This document shows positions 49,131 through 58,413 of a stretch of 64,000 bases of DNA, piece after piece. The DNA is taken from contig NZ_FXTP01000001.1 of assembly GCF_900182705.1 (NCBI RefSeq), positions 62,001 through 126,000 on the forward strand, in the 5' to 3' direction. Under the pieces are notes generated by a model that did no database searches, was not told the origin of the DNA, and saw only the letters and a program-made list of their open reading frames with translations. Every line of letters begins with the position of its first letter. Within the stretch, counting starts at the first letter, position 1. Source of the DNA: Gracilimonas mengyeensis. Lineage in GTDB: Bacteria > Bacteroidota > Rhodothermia > Balneolales > Balneolaceae. A program made the position numbers and the translations under genes.

Positions 49131-51821
49131 ATGGCTTATCCAGAAAAATATGTATATCGGTTTGGGAAGTTGCATACCGATGGAGACAAATCAATGAAAA
49201 TGCTGCTGGGGGGTAAAGGTGCAAACCTGGCAGAAATGAGTACCATAGGTATTCCTGTGCCACCAGGCTTTACGATTTCTACGGAAGCCTGCCAAAAAAC
49301 GGTCAATAACCAAATGAGTTGGCCGGAGACCTTAGACAAACAAATTGAAGATGGTGTGCGCCACATTGAAAAAGAGATGGGGCTGAAGTTAGGCGACCGA
49401 AAAGATCCATTGCTGATTTCCGTACGATCCGGTGCGGCTGTATCTATGCCCGGTATGATGGACACCATTCTGAACCTGGGGATTAATGACCGCGTTGTTG
49501 AGGCATTGATTGCCAAAACCGGTAACGAGCGTTTCGCCTACGATAGTTACCGTCGTTTTATTGACATGTTTGGAGATGTGGTGATGGGCGTGAGCCACGA
49601 ATATTTTGAAGAAGCGATCGAAAAACTGAAAAAAGAAGTGGGGGTTGAGCAGGATATCGATTTGACTGCCGAACAACTTCGGGAACTGACCGATCGCTAC
49701 AAGGCAATTTATCGTAAAGTTACCGGCCACATGTTCCCGGATGATCCCATGGAGCAATTGAAGTTTGCGGTGAATGCCGTATTCAATTCCTGGAATAGTG
49801 CCCGTGCTATTAAATATCGCCAAATCAGTAATATTCATGGTTTGATTGGTACAGCTGTAAACGTACAGGCGATGGTATTTGGCAATATGGGTGAAAAAAG
49901 CGGAACGGGTGTTTGTTTCACTCGCAACCCAGCTACAGGAGAACACAAATTATATGGTGAGTTTCTGCTGAACGCCCAGGGTGAAGATGTGGTGGCGGGT
50001 ATCCGTACCCCAAGCGATATTGATGAGCTCGAAAGATTAAATCCTGATATTTTCAATGAGCTGTTAGGCTATACCCATAAGCTGGAAGCCCATTATAAAA
50101 ACATGCAGGACATTGAGTTCACCATTCAGGAAGGAACCTTGTACATCCTGCAAACCCGTAACGGTAAACGCACCGGAACTGCCGCGCTGAAAATTGCGGT
50201 TAATATGGTTGATGAAGGATTGTTACCCAAAGAAGAAGCAATTCGTGACTTGGTTGAACCCGGCCACATCGAGCAGTTGCTGCACCCTCAGTTTAAAGAG
50301 GATGCACTGAATGGCAGCACTATTTTGGGTAAAGGACTTCCGGCCTCACCCGGTGCAGCCGTCGGAAAAGTGGTGTTTGATTCCAAGCGCGCCGAAGAGG
50401 CAGAAGAAAAAGGCGATCCTGTGATCCTGGTTCGTATTGAAACAAGCCCGGAAGATGTGGGGGGAATGTCCTCTGCAGAAGGTATTTTGACCTCCCGAGG
50501 AGGAATGACCAGCCATGCTGCTGTAGTAGCTCGCGGTTGGGGTAAACCTTGTGTAGCCGGGTGTAGTGATATCGTCATTAACTACAAAGCCCGGTCTTTC
50601 ACAAATGGTGATGTAACCATCAAAGAAGGCGACTGGATTTCGCTGAATGGTAACACCGGTGAAGTACTGAAAGGTAAAAAAGAACTCACCAATCCTGAGT
50701 TTGGCAAAGAATATCGCCGATTTATGAACTGGGTAGGTGAAATCGAAGATATGCAGGTGCGTGCGAATGCTGAAACCCCTGAGGATGCCGAAACAGCTCG
50801 CTCATACGGAGCCAAAGGTATCGGCCTGGCACGCACAGAGCACATGTTCTTTAAGCCCGGACGTGTGAAATTCATGCGTAAGATGATCATCGCCAATAAC
50901 GAAGTTGAACGCAGAGCTGCACTGGCCAAATTGCTTCCATTCCAGAAACAGGATTTCATTGAAATCTTTGAAGTGATGGAAGGCCTGCCAGTGACCATTC
51001 GTCTGTTAGATCCGCCATTGCATGAATTCCTACCACAGGAAGAAGATGAAATCAAAGAAGTAGCTGAGGAACTGGAAGTCAGTACCGAAGTGCTGAAGGA
51101 TAAAATCAACCTGCTAAAAGAATTCAACCCAATGCTTGGGCATCGCGGATGTCGCCTGGGTATTACCTATCCTGAAATTACCGAGATGCAAACACGCGCC
51201 ATTATTGAAGCCGTGATTGAACTCAAGAAATCAGGAAAAACAGCGTTGCCTGAAATCATGATTCCACTGGTAAGCAGCATGGAAGAATTCAGAAATCAGC
51301 GCAAAGTGGTGGATGACACCGCAAAAGCTGTACTCAAGGAATTCGGAGAAACGGCCGATTACAAAATCGGAACCATGATTGAGATTCCAAGAGCGGCTAT
51401 CCTGGCTGATCAAATTGCTGAAGAAGCTGATTTCTTCTCCTTTGGAACTAACGATCTAACCCAACTCACTTTCGGCTTTAGCCGTGATGACGCTGTTAAA
51501 TTCCTGCCAATCTATATGGCAAAAGGCATTATCAAGCAGGATCCGTTCCAGGTGCTTGATGAAGAGGGGGTAGGGCAGTTCGTACAAGCCGGTACCCGGT
51601 TGGGCCGAATGACGAATCCGAACCTGAAGATTGGTATATGCGGTGAGCACGGCGGAGATCCCGACAGTGTGAACTTTGCCTATCAAACAGGACTCAATTA
51701 CGTATCCTGTTCACCGTTCAGAGTTCCGGTGGCTCACCTGGCATCTGCCCAGGCCGTACTTAGAAAGCGAAGATCTGAAAGCCCGAATGAACAAGAGTTA
51801 AGCACTCCGTTCACCGGTTGA
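49131..51821 (+). CDS. ppdK: Pyruvate, phosphate dikinase
   Basis: An 896-residue, three-domain enzyme interconverting pyruvate + ATP + Pi and PEP + AMP + PPi. The N-terminal ATP-grasp domain has GGKGANLAEMSTIGIPVPPG and RSGAAVSMPGMMDTILNLG. The swivelling phosphohistidine domain has LTSRGGMTSHAAVVARGWG with H462 as phosphate carrier. The C-terminal PEP/pyruvate TIM barrel has GIGLARTEHMFF, FGTNDLTQLTFGFSRDD and the catalytic Cys region IGICGEHGGD. Length is typical. Presumably used for gluconeogenesis or PPi metabolism; it stands alone with two hairpin terminators behind it. Confidence 0.97.
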   Translation: MAYPEKYVYRFGKLHTDGDKSMKMLLGGKGANLAEMSTIGIPVPPGFTISTEACQKTVNNQMSWPETLDKQIEDGVRHIEKEMGLKLGDRKDPLLISVRSGAAVSMPGMMDTILNLGINDRVVEALIAKTGNERFAYDSYRRFIDMFGDVVMGVSHEYFEEAIEKLKKEVGVEQDIDLTAEQLRELTDRYKAIYRKVTGHMFPDDPMEQLKFAVNAVFNSWNSARAIKYRQISNIHGLIGTAVNVQAMVFGNMGEKSGTGVCFTRNPATGEHKLYGEFLLNAQGEDVVAGIRTPSDIDELERLNPDIFNELLGYTHKLEAHYKNMQDIEFTIQEGTLYILQTRNGKRTGTAALKIAVNMVDEGLLPKEEAIRDLVEPGHIEQLLHPQFKEDALNGSTILGKGLPASPGAAVGKVVFDSKRAEEAEEKGDPVILVRIETSPEDVGGMSSAEGILTSRGGMTSHAAVVARGWGKPCVAGCSDIVINYKARSFTNGDVTIKEGDWISLNGNTGEVLKGKKELTNPEFGKEYRRFMNWVGEIEDMQVRANAETPEDAETARSYGAKGIGLARTEHMFFKPGRVKFMRKMIIANNEVERRAALAKLLPFQKQDFIEIFEVMEGLPVTIRLLDPPLHEFLPQEEDEIKEVAEELEVSTEVLKDKINLLKEFNPMLGHRGCRLGITYPEITEMQTRAIIEAVIELKKSGKTALPEIMIPLVSSMEEFRNQRKVVDDTAKAVLKEFGETADYKIGTMIEIPRAAILADQIAEEADFFSFGTNDLTQLTFGFSRDDAVKFLPIYMAKGIIKQDPFQVLDEEGVGQFVQAGTRLGRMTNPNLKIGICGEHGGDPDSVNFAYQTGLNYVSCSPFRVPVAHLASAQAVLRKRRSESPNEQELSTPFTG

Positions 51822-51858
51822 ACAAGTTGATGAAAGCGGAATGGATGCAGCCATGCTA

Positions 51859-51889
51859 CAGACGGGGTTTTACTGAAAAGCCCCGTCTG
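51859..51889 (+). terminator. First hairpin after ppdK
   Basis: CAGACGGGG (51859-51867) pairs perfectly with CCCCGTCTG (51881-51889), with a TTTT/AAAA extension in the loop. Only a weak T-run follows, so it may be an RNA-stabilising stem more than the main terminator. Confidence 0.65.
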
Positions 51890-51976
51890 TCCGCTTTACT
51901 GCGTCCTTATTCCGCTTTTATTTTAACAGTGGGGAATTGTATGTACCCACTGCAAGATTTATGAGAGGTCTTTTCT

Positions 51977-52016
51977 AAATCGGATTATCTGGCTGGCCAG
52001 GTAGTCCGATTTTTTT
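51977..52016 (+). terminator. Strong rho-independent terminator after ppdK
   Basis: A 17-bp stem (51977-51993 with 51996-52012) with two G-T wobbles and a 2-nt TG loop is followed by seven Ts. AAATCGGATTATCTGGC faces GCCAGGTAGTCCGATTT. Confidence 0.88.
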
Positions 52017-52033
52017 GTTTGCATAAATAATAT

Positions 52034-52059
52034 CGTAGGACGGATAGATTTATCCGTCC
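52034..52059 (+). repeat. REP-like palindrome, identical to 10647-10672
   Basis: CGTAGGACGGATAGATTTAT followed by CCGTCC, the same 26 bases as the first unit of the pair at 10647, 41 kb away. Here it stands singly. Confidence 0.75.
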
Positions 52060-52210
52060 CTGTGGGGGAAAGGAAAAGTGGATGGAGAACAGTTTTAACT
52101 GTGATAGTTGTGATCATGTTGATGTACTGTGATAATCTTAAAAAACCATCAGAGCCCATCCTATAAATCATTGATATCAAGGTTTGAGTGATGCAGTCAT
52201 TGCGATAATC

Positions 52211-52236
52211 CGTTCCAACGCGGAGCGTGTGGAACG
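52211..52236 (+). repeat. REP-like hairpin CGTTCCAACGC...GTGTGGAACG
   Basis: CGTTCCA (52211-52217) pairs with TGGAACG (52230-52236), with an inner ACGC/GCGT pairing (52218-52221 with 52225-52228) and one bulged G. It has the form of the widespread CGTTCC...GGAACG REP-like hairpins and lies in a spacer (51822-52309) that otherwise holds the two terminators and the 52034 palindrome but no gene. Confidence 0.5.
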
Positions 52237-52309
52237 AGGGGGCGGGAGATTCAGGCGTTTAAATTGAAGATTAGAATGCCAAGAAACTTCAATCATCAAT
52301 CAAAAGTCA

Positions 52310-53329
52310 TCAATCCTTATACCCATTGGGGTTTTGTGACTGCCAGCGCCAGGTATCTTCGCACATTTCATCAATTCCACGGGTAGCTTTCCAGCCCAAT
52401 TCTTTTTCTGCTTTGGAGGGATCGGCGTAGCATGCGGCTATATCGCCTGGGCGACGATCGGTGATTTTGTAAGGCACTTTTTTGCCGGAAGCTTTTTCAA
52501 AGGCTTTAACCATATCGAGTACACTACTGCCTTTTCCGGTACCCAGGTTATATACCACCAACCCCGGTTTTGATTCCAGCTTTTCAAGCGCTTTAAGGTG
52601 TCCCAATGCTAAATCAACCACATGAATGTAATCACGAACGCCCGTGCCGTCATGGGTAGGATAATCATCCCCAAAAACAGCGAGTTTCTCGAGCTTACCC
52701 ACGGCAACTTGTGATATGTAAGGCATGAGGTTATTGGGAGTATCATTAGGATCTTCGCCAATTTTACCGCTTTTATGAGCACCTACCGGATTGAAGTACC
52801 TCAAGAGAGCAATATTCAAGGAATCATCGGCAGTATATAAGTCTTTTAAAATCTCCTCGATGAAAAGTTTTGTACGTCCGTAAGGGTTAGTGGCGGAGAG
52901 GGGGAAATCTTCGGTGATGGGAACTTCATGAGGATCGCCATAAACGGTAGCCGAAGAGGAAAATACAATATTCTTAACGCCATGCTTCTTCATGGCTTCG
53001 CAGAGATACAAAGTGCTGCCCAGGTTGTTATCATAATACATCAGGGGCTTGGCCACGGATTCTCCCACGGCTTTGTAACCTGCAAAATGGATTACAGAAT
53101 CTATGTCATGTTGCTCAAATATGGATTCAACTGCGTCTTTATTTAGTAAATCTTCTTTAAAAAAAGTGAGCTGTTCTCCCTTGCCTGTGATGTCTTTTAC
53201 CCGGTTCAGAGCCTCCTCACTGCTGTTTGAAAGGTTATCAATTACTATTACGTGATGACCTTCGTTCAGAAGTTCTAATACGGTGTGGCTTCCAATATAG
53301 CCTGCACCACCGGTTACAAGTACGTTCAT
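52310..53329 (-). CDS. galE: UDP-glucose 4-epimerase
   Basis: A 339-residue extended SDR enzyme. The NAD turn is [20 protein letters not shown], the catalytic Tyr-Lys pair is NPYGRTK (Y150, K154) with the Ser/Thr of [11 protein letters not shown], and the substrate-binding lines are [34 protein letters not shown] and [21 protein letters not shown]. It interconverts UDP-glucose and UDP-galactose and serves sugar-nucleotide supply. The HPt gene ends 39 bp upstream on the same strand. Confidence 0.96.
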   Translation of the reverse strand: MNVLVTGGAGYIGSHTVLELLNEGHHVIVIDNLSNSSEEALNRVKDITGKGEQLTFFKEDLLNKDAVESIFEQHDIDSVIHFAGYKAVGESVAKPLMYYDNNLGSTLYLCEAMKKHGVKNIVFSSSATVYGDPHEVPITEDFPLSATNPYGRTKLFIEEILKDLYTADDSLNIALLRYFNPVGAHKSGKIGEDPNDTPNNLMPYISQVAVGKLEKLAVFGDDYPTHDGTGVRDYIHVVDLALGHLKALEKLESKPGLVVYNLGTGKGSSVLDMVKAFEKASGKKVPYKITDRRPGDIAACYADPSKAEKELGWKATRGIDEMCEDTWRWQSQNPNGYKD

Positions 53330-53368
53330 GGAGAGGTTTGTTTTTAGATGTGTGTGACTGCTTGTGAG

Positions 53369-53716
53369 CTATGTTTTTTCTTCTAATTCTGCTATGATGC
53401 GGGTACATAGTTCCTGCATCTTTTGGGCTGAAGCTTTAAGGTCTTCTTCTGGCTTTTCTTCCCAAATCAGGGTTTTGGCATGTTCATATTCATCTACCAC
53501 CTGATCAACCCCGAGCATCATTGCAACGGGCTTAATTTTGTGCCCGGCTTTCCGAAAATTTTCCTCGTCTCTGATCAAAAGATATTTCCGGTAGTTTTCC
53601 CGAAATTCAGTAAAAGAGGAAACGGCGGCGGTTGAGAACTCGCTTATAAAGTTCTCGTCGCCATAGAGCATTTCAGAGATGCCTGAAAAGTTTATAAGCG
53701 GTTCATTGTTACTCAA
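53369..53716 (-). CDS. Orphan histidine phosphotransfer (HPt) protein
   Basis: A 115-residue helical protein; the start is taken at the TTG at 53716 (MSNNEPLINF), 7 bp after the thioesterase stop, because the longer frame would run into that gene. The HPt signature is ENFRKAGHKIKPVAMMLG with phospho-acceptor H59, followed by a helical half with VDEYEHAKTLIWEE. It should relay phosphate between response-regulator receivers. No kinase or regulator is adjacent, so its partners are elsewhere. Confidence 0.8.
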   Translation of the reverse strand: MSNNEPLINFSGISEMLYGDENFISEFSTAAVSSFTEFRENYRKYLLIRDEENFRKAGHKIKPVAMMLGVDQVVDEYEHAKTLIWEEKPEEDLKASAQKMQELCTRIIAELEEKT

Positions 53717-53723
53717 AATAAAA

Positions 53724-54095
53724 CTATTCGTTAACGGGCTCTGTGATATTGTGGGGAGTTGGTTTCCCAAACTCGTCCAGGTGAACAAATACAATTCGGT
53801 CGATGCTAATAATGGTATCCTTTGAAAACTTATTCCTGACCAAACATTTCACTGTGATTGAGGTTCGACCGAATTTAACAGTTTCCATGCCAATCTCAAT
53901 AACCTCACCGAGTTTAGCCGAATTCACAAAGTTAATCTCGGACATAAACTTGGTAACGATGTTGCCTTTACCAAGCTGGCATAAAACATAAATTGCGGCT
54001 TCCTCATCTACCCAGCTTAAAACTGCACCTCCAAAGAGGGTACCATGTGCGTTTAAATCCTGGGGTTTGATCAGTTTTCTACTAAAAAATCTCAT
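53724..54095 (-). CDS. Acyl-CoA thioesterase, hot-dog fold (YciA-like)
   Basis: A 123-residue hot-dog protein: RKLIKPQDLNAHGTLFGGAV with the active-site region NAHGTLFGG, WVDEEAAIYV and FGRTSITVKCLVRNK. It hydrolyses acyl-CoA thioesters and is probably a small hexamer. Seven base pairs separate it from the HPt gene, so they form one unit of unclear logic. Divergent from parA across 170 bp. Confidence 0.9.
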   Translation of the reverse strand: MRFFSRKLIKPQDLNAHGTLFGGAVLSWVDEEAAIYVLCQLGKGNIVTKFMSEINFVNSAKLGEVIEIGMETVKFGRTSITVKCLVRNKFSKDTIISIDRIVFVHLDEFGKPTPHNITEPVNE

Positions 54096-54265
54096 ATCTG
54101 TGAATTGGTTTTTTGCTTTGCAAAGATAAGCCTAATTCATCAAACACTATAGCCACAATTCTTTTTCTAATCAAAGGAAAGATGATGTTTCTAAAAAATT
54201 TAATGTAACACTAAAGCCCTTAATTACTCTATATACTAAAGAGAATTTAAAGAGGTGATTTTGTG

Positions 54266-55024
54266 ATGAAAACAATAGCATTAACCAACCAGAAGGGCGG
54301 GGTAGGCAAAACCACAACAACTATAAATCTTGGGGCAGGCCTGGCTAAATTAGGCAAACGGGTGTTGCTTATTGATTTGGACCCTCAGGCAAATTTAACG
54401 TATTCTTTGCGTTCCTATTCGCATAGGCTGGAGCATACGATTTATCACGCTTTGAAAGGCTCGGCAGATCTGAACGGGCTCATCGCTTCTCATAACGGCT
54501 TTGATTTTATTCCCTCTTCGCTTGATCTATCGGGAGCGGAGTTGGAACTGGCCAGCGAACCTGCTCGTGAAAGTCTATTGAAGGGAGTGCTTAAGCAATT
54601 TGCCAATGATGAGGAATACGATTACGTGTTGATTGACTGTCCGCCCAATCTCGGACTATTAACCCTGAATGCTTTCACGGCGGTGGATGATATTTTTATC
54701 GTGCTGCAATCGGAATACCTGGCCCTGCACGGTTTGTCCAAGTTGCTTGATTTGGTGAAAGTGGTACAGCAGCGACTCAATGATCGACTGAGAGTGGGAG
54801 GAATCATTTGCACGCTGTATGATGGTCGTAAAAATCTGAACAAAGAAGTGGTAGGCCACATCAAAGATTATTTTGGGCCTAAAGTTTTCAAAACCATTAT
54901 TCGTGATAATGTAGCCCTGGCTGAAGCTCCCAGTCATCACAAAACTATTTTTGAGTACGATGAAAAAAGTATGGGAGCGGAGGATTATTTCGCCTTGGCA
55001 AAGGAAATTAAAAATGGCCATTAA
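54266..55024 (+). CDS. parA: ParA-family partition ATPase
   Basis: A 252-residue P-loop ATPase. The deviant Walker A is NQKGGVGKTTTTINLGAGLA (K11-T18 region), Walker A' LLIDLDPQANL and Walker B DYVLIDCPPNLGLLT. An ATG at 54266 is preceded by GAGGTG at a good distance (a GTG at 54263 is the alternative); such a clear ribosome-binding site is rare in this window. ParA binds DNA non-specifically when ATP-bound and moves cargo. The gene runs 3 bp into an RHH gene and then into recC-recB-recD, so it is not next to parB or gidA/gidB, the chromosomal par context. Confidence 0.93.
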   Translation: MKTIALTNQKGGVGKTTTTINLGAGLAKLGKRVLLIDLDPQANLTYSLRSYSHRLEHTIYHALKGSADLNGLIASHNGFDFIPSSLDLSGAELELASEPARESLLKGVLKQFANDEEYDYVLIDCPPNLGLLTLNAFTAVDDIFIVLQSEYLALHGLSKLLDLVKVVQQRLNDRLRVGGIICTLYDGRKNLNKEVVGHIKDYFGPKVFKTIIRDNVALAEAPSHHKTIFEYDEKSMGAEDYFALAKEIKNGH

Positions 55025-55027
55025 GCT

Positions 55028-55285
55028 ATGAGTAAAAAGAAAAGTCTTGGTCATAATCCATTGTCGCAGAGAGGGGTACGATATGCTACCTTTGATTTCA
55101 TCAAACCCCTGGAGACAGAAGAGGATGATCATCCCAGGAAAAAACGAAAGATAAACAAGACGACCGCTTCCTATTATCTGGAGGAACCTGTGGTTAATAA
55201 AGTCAGGCGTTTAGCCAAGAAAAAAGGGACTTCCTATTCCGCCCTGGTAAATGAAATGCTGAAATATTCGCTGGCAGAAATTTAG
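55028..55285 (+). CDS. Ribbon-helix-helix-like partner of ParA
   Basis: An 85-residue protein. The basic N-terminus (SLGHNPLSQRGVRYATFDFI) is followed by RKKRKINKTTASYYLEEPVV and a C-terminal RHH segment VNKVRRLAKKKGTSYSALVNEMLKYSL. This is the pattern of small centromere-binding or CopG-type proteins that pair with orphan ParA. It starts 3 bp after parA and ends 59 bp before recC. Confidence 0.75.
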   Translation: MSKKKSLGHNPLSQRGVRYATFDFIKPLETEEDDHPRKKRKINKTTASYYLEEPVVNKVRRLAKKKGTSYSALVNEMLKYSLAEI

Positions 55286-55344
55286 GCTGAGTTTTTCGTC
55301 AATTTCACTGCTTTTCTTATACTGTGGAACATCAAAAAACGGCT

Positions 55345-58300
55345 ATGTTCCATCTCTATCAATCACATTCTTTAGAATCACTCGCTCAACATTTTTTCGA
55401 AGTCATGGGGGAGAGTCTTCCTGACAACCCTTTAGAGCAACCCTGGATTATTGTTCAAAACAATGAAATCAAAGAATGGTTGTCCTTAAAATGTGCAGAG
55501 CAGCAAGGCATTGCCGGTAATTTTCGCTTCATATTTCCTTCTGAGTTTTTGTGGGTGCTATACCGATTGAAAAAGCCTGAAATCCCCCGACAGCTTCCCG
55601 CTGACCTGAATGCCATGCAGTGGGCATTGTTTGAGATGTTTTCTGAAGAACCAAGTCTTTTAAAGAAGATCCCGCTTTATAACATCGACTCCGATACGGT
55701 TCAAAAAAGATTTCATTTTTGTGCCCGTATTGCAGACAATTTTGATCAGTACCAGATGTACCGTCCCGCTATGATGGAGCGCTGGCTACAAGGAAAAACA
55801 TCAACCCAAAGCCGACATGAAGGCTGGCAGTTGATGGTATGGCGGCGACTAAATGAGCGATGGAAATCGTCAGATATCACCAAAGATATTCCGCGTCGTT
55901 CAGCGGCATTCAGGGAGCTTTCAACGTGGTTGAAGACAGACGAAGAGTTTCTGAAAGTCCTGCCAGATTTCATTTATATTTTTGGTTTATCCCATGCACC
56001 CAAACCATTTATAGAAATTAGTTCATTGATGGGTGATGCAAAAAAAGTTCATTATTTTCTACGGTATCAGCCCAAAGAAGAGGACTCAAGTTTACCTGAG
56101 GAGTTAAGACAAAAATGGAATAAACCGCTGCGGGAGCAACATGATTTGGTAACCGCTATCAACGAACAATTACAGATTCCTTTTGAGCAAAAGGTGATAG
56201 CTTCGGAATCTTTTTCTTCCATAAAACCGAACGTTCATGCCTGTCATAACAAACGGCGGGAAGTGGAGGTTTTGAAAGATGAGGTTTTATCATTTTTAGA
56301 TGAGCATCCAGATTTTTCGGTAGATGATATCCTGATTATGGTACCTGATGCCCAGGAGTACGCCGGTATATTGGAGGCGATTTTCTCCAACAGTGAGCAA
56401 CAGCCGTCTCTTCCCATCGCCCGACTGCTGGGCGGGGACCGGGATTCAGTTCCTCATGCCATGTCAAATTTTCTTGAGTTGTTACTGTCCGACTTTAAAG
56501 CCAGTGAGGTGCTACAGTTTTTGCAGCTTGAACCGGTGCGTAAGCATTTTGATTTCTCGGAGTCTGAGCTGGATGTGCTGGAGGAATGGGCTGTTGAGAA
56601 TAAAGTTTTCTGGGGTCTTGGTGAGGATTTTAATGAACTCTACAGCTGGAAGAAGGGGATAAGTCAGTTGATGGCGGGTTACAGCCTTGAGCTGCCTAAG
56701 CATTTGGTTTATGAAGGTGTGGTCCCTTTTGAGGGAGTTGGTTCTTCCGAAGGCATTAATCTCTCCGCTCGTTTTTCTTCTTTCATTCAGTTATTGAAAG
56801 AAAGCGACGAAGAGGCAAAGTCGTCCAGAACGGCAAATGAATGGATGGATCTGTGCCATAAATGGGCGGAGCGTTTTCTAAGTAACGGGGCGGATGAGCG
56901 GCAGTTTACTCAGTTGCTGACATTTTTAGCAAAATTAGAGGCTCACATTGAACTGGCTGAAACAAGGCAGAAGGTTTCTTTTGGAGTGATCAGAAATTGG
57001 CTGCAGGCTCAACTCAATGCACAAGACTCCGGTACGGCCCGTTATGGGCAGGGAATACGGGTGAGTTCGTATGTGCCATATCGTTCGGTGCCTTTTGCTT
57101 TCATTGGCGTTTTGGGGATGAATGAAGAGGTATTTCCCCGGAAAGCCGTTCGCCCTGAATTTGATTTAATTTATGATGACCCCAAGCCCGGTGACCGGAT
57201 TTTAAAAGAAGATGATGCTTGTTTGTTTCTGGAAATCCTGGAGTCGGCCCGGAAACATCTGCACATCTGTTACCAGGCTTTTATGGCTCGCAGTGATTCT
57301 CAGAAGCTTCCGTCCATGTTGGTGCAGCAGCTACTGGAAAGCCAGAGTAAGGAGCCCGACAAAGTTGTGAAACGTCACTATTTACATGCCTTCAACAGCC
57401 GGTATTTTGAGCAGGGAAAAGCAGATACTTATTCGGGCTTGAGTCATCATCTTGCTAAAACTCTGAAATTAAAGCAGCATGAGCCGGCCCCCTTTTTGGA
57501 AGAATCATTCAAAGAAATAAATCTGTTTCAGGATGAAGAAATTACGGTACAGGATCTTATTTACTTTTTCACTCATCCCTCTAAATACTTTGTACAAAAT
57601 TATTTACAATTATTTGACTACGACAATTTTAATGACATTACCGACCGTGAGCTTTTCAAAGTAGGAGGGTTAGAACGCTATCAGTTAAGGACCTTTTTGG
57701 CTGAAGGATTGGTGGAGGATCTTGAAGAAGAACAATTGTTGGAATACGCCCAGCGCTATCCGCTGATACCCGAAGCCATGCAGGGTGAAAAAATCTTTAA
57801 CCTGAGGAAACAGGAAGTATCCGGATTTGTGGAGGAAGTGCAAAAATACACGGCCGGAGAGGAGCTGAAGCGAGGCATCGATCTGGAAATTGCGGGTAAG
57901 AGAATCTCAGGAACCTTGGGGAGTGTATATGGTGATAGCCTGGTGCATTACCGTCCGGCCGAGCGTAAGGCCAAAAATGAAATAAGCTGGTGGATAGAAG
58001 CTCTTTTATGGCTGAATGCAGGTGTGGCTTTGCAAAATATCGTTTTTATCTCCTTGAAGAATGAAAAGCCGGAAGTCCTGGAGATTCCAGCCTCACACAT
58101 TGCACAACAAGCGCTTGAGAAGCTTATAAATCTATTGCTACGCGACGATCCCTGGCTGCACAAGCTTTGCTTCTTTCCGGATACTTCAAAGGCGTATGCG
58201 GAAGAATTTAAGAAAACCGGCGAGTACGATTCTGCGATGAAGAAGGCCCGGAAGTCGTGGCTGGGTGGAAGGTTCAGCCCCAATCCGGATTCTGCCGATT

Positions 58301-58413
58301 TCTACAATCACCTGATCTGGAAAGATCATGATTTCATTGCCAGTGAGTTTTTCAATAGGAATGCACTGGAGATCTGGGAGCCATTTTTGATGGCTAAAGA
58401 GGAGGCGGGTTAA
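55345..58413 (+). CDS. recC: Exodeoxyribonuclease V gamma subunit
   Basis: A 1022-residue protein from ATG 55345; the MFHLYQSHSLESLAQ start aligns with E. coli RecC (MLRVYHSNRLDVLE), so the upstream GTG at 55324 is less likely. N-terminal lines PWIIVQNNEIKEWLSLKCAE and IAGNFRFIFPSEFLWVLYRL match RecC. It is an inactive helicase that holds the DNA and scans for Chi in the RecBCD machine. Other RecC signatures are VNVHACHNKRREVEVL-like (SIKPNVHACHNKRREVEVLK) and GVLGMNEEVFPRK. The stop overlaps the recB start (TAATG). Confidence 0.94.
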   Translation: MFHLYQSHSLESLAQHFFEVMGESLPDNPLEQPWIIVQNNEIKEWLSLKCAEQQGIAGNFRFIFPSEFLWVLYRLKKPEIPRQLPADLNAMQWALFEMFSEEPSLLKKIPLYNIDSDTVQKRFHFCARIADNFDQYQMYRPAMMERWLQGKTSTQSRHEGWQLMVWRRLNERWKSSDITKDIPRRSAAFRELSTWLKTDEEFLKVLPDFIYIFGLSHAPKPFIEISSLMGDAKKVHYFLRYQPKEEDSSLPEELRQKWNKPLREQHDLVTAINEQLQIPFEQKVIASESFSSIKPNVHACHNKRREVEVLKDEVLSFLDEHPDFSVDDILIMVPDAQEYAGILEAIFSNSEQQPSLPIARLLGGDRDSVPHAMSNFLELLLSDFKASEVLQFLQLEPVRKHFDFSESELDVLEEWAVENKVFWGLGEDFNELYSWKKGISQLMAGYSLELPKHLVYEGVVPFEGVGSSEGINLSARFSSFIQLLKESDEEAKSSRTANEWMDLCHKWAERFLSNGADERQFTQLLTFLAKLEAHIELAETRQKVSFGVIRNWLQAQLNAQDSGTARYGQGIRVSSYVPYRSVPFAFIGVLGMNEEVFPRKAVRPEFDLIYDDPKPGDRILKEDDACLFLEILESARKHLHICYQAFMARSDSQKLPSMLVQQLLESQSKEPDKVVKRHYLHAFNSRYFEQGKADTYSGLSHHLAKTLKLKQHEPAPFLEESFKEINLFQDEEITVQDLIYFFTHPSKYFVQNYLQLFDYDNFNDITDRELFKVGGLERYQLRTFLAEGLVEDLEEEQLLEYAQRYPLIPEAMQGEKIFNLRKQEVSGFVEEVQKYTAGEELKRGIDLEIAGKRISGTLGSVYGDSLVHYRPAERKAKNEISWWIEALLWLNAGVALQNIVFISLKNEKPEVLEIPASHIAQQALEKLINLLLRDDPWLHKLCFFPDTSKAYAEEFKKTGEYDSAMKKARKSWLGGRFSPNPDSADFYNHLIWKDHDFIASEFFNRNALEIWEPFLMAKEEAG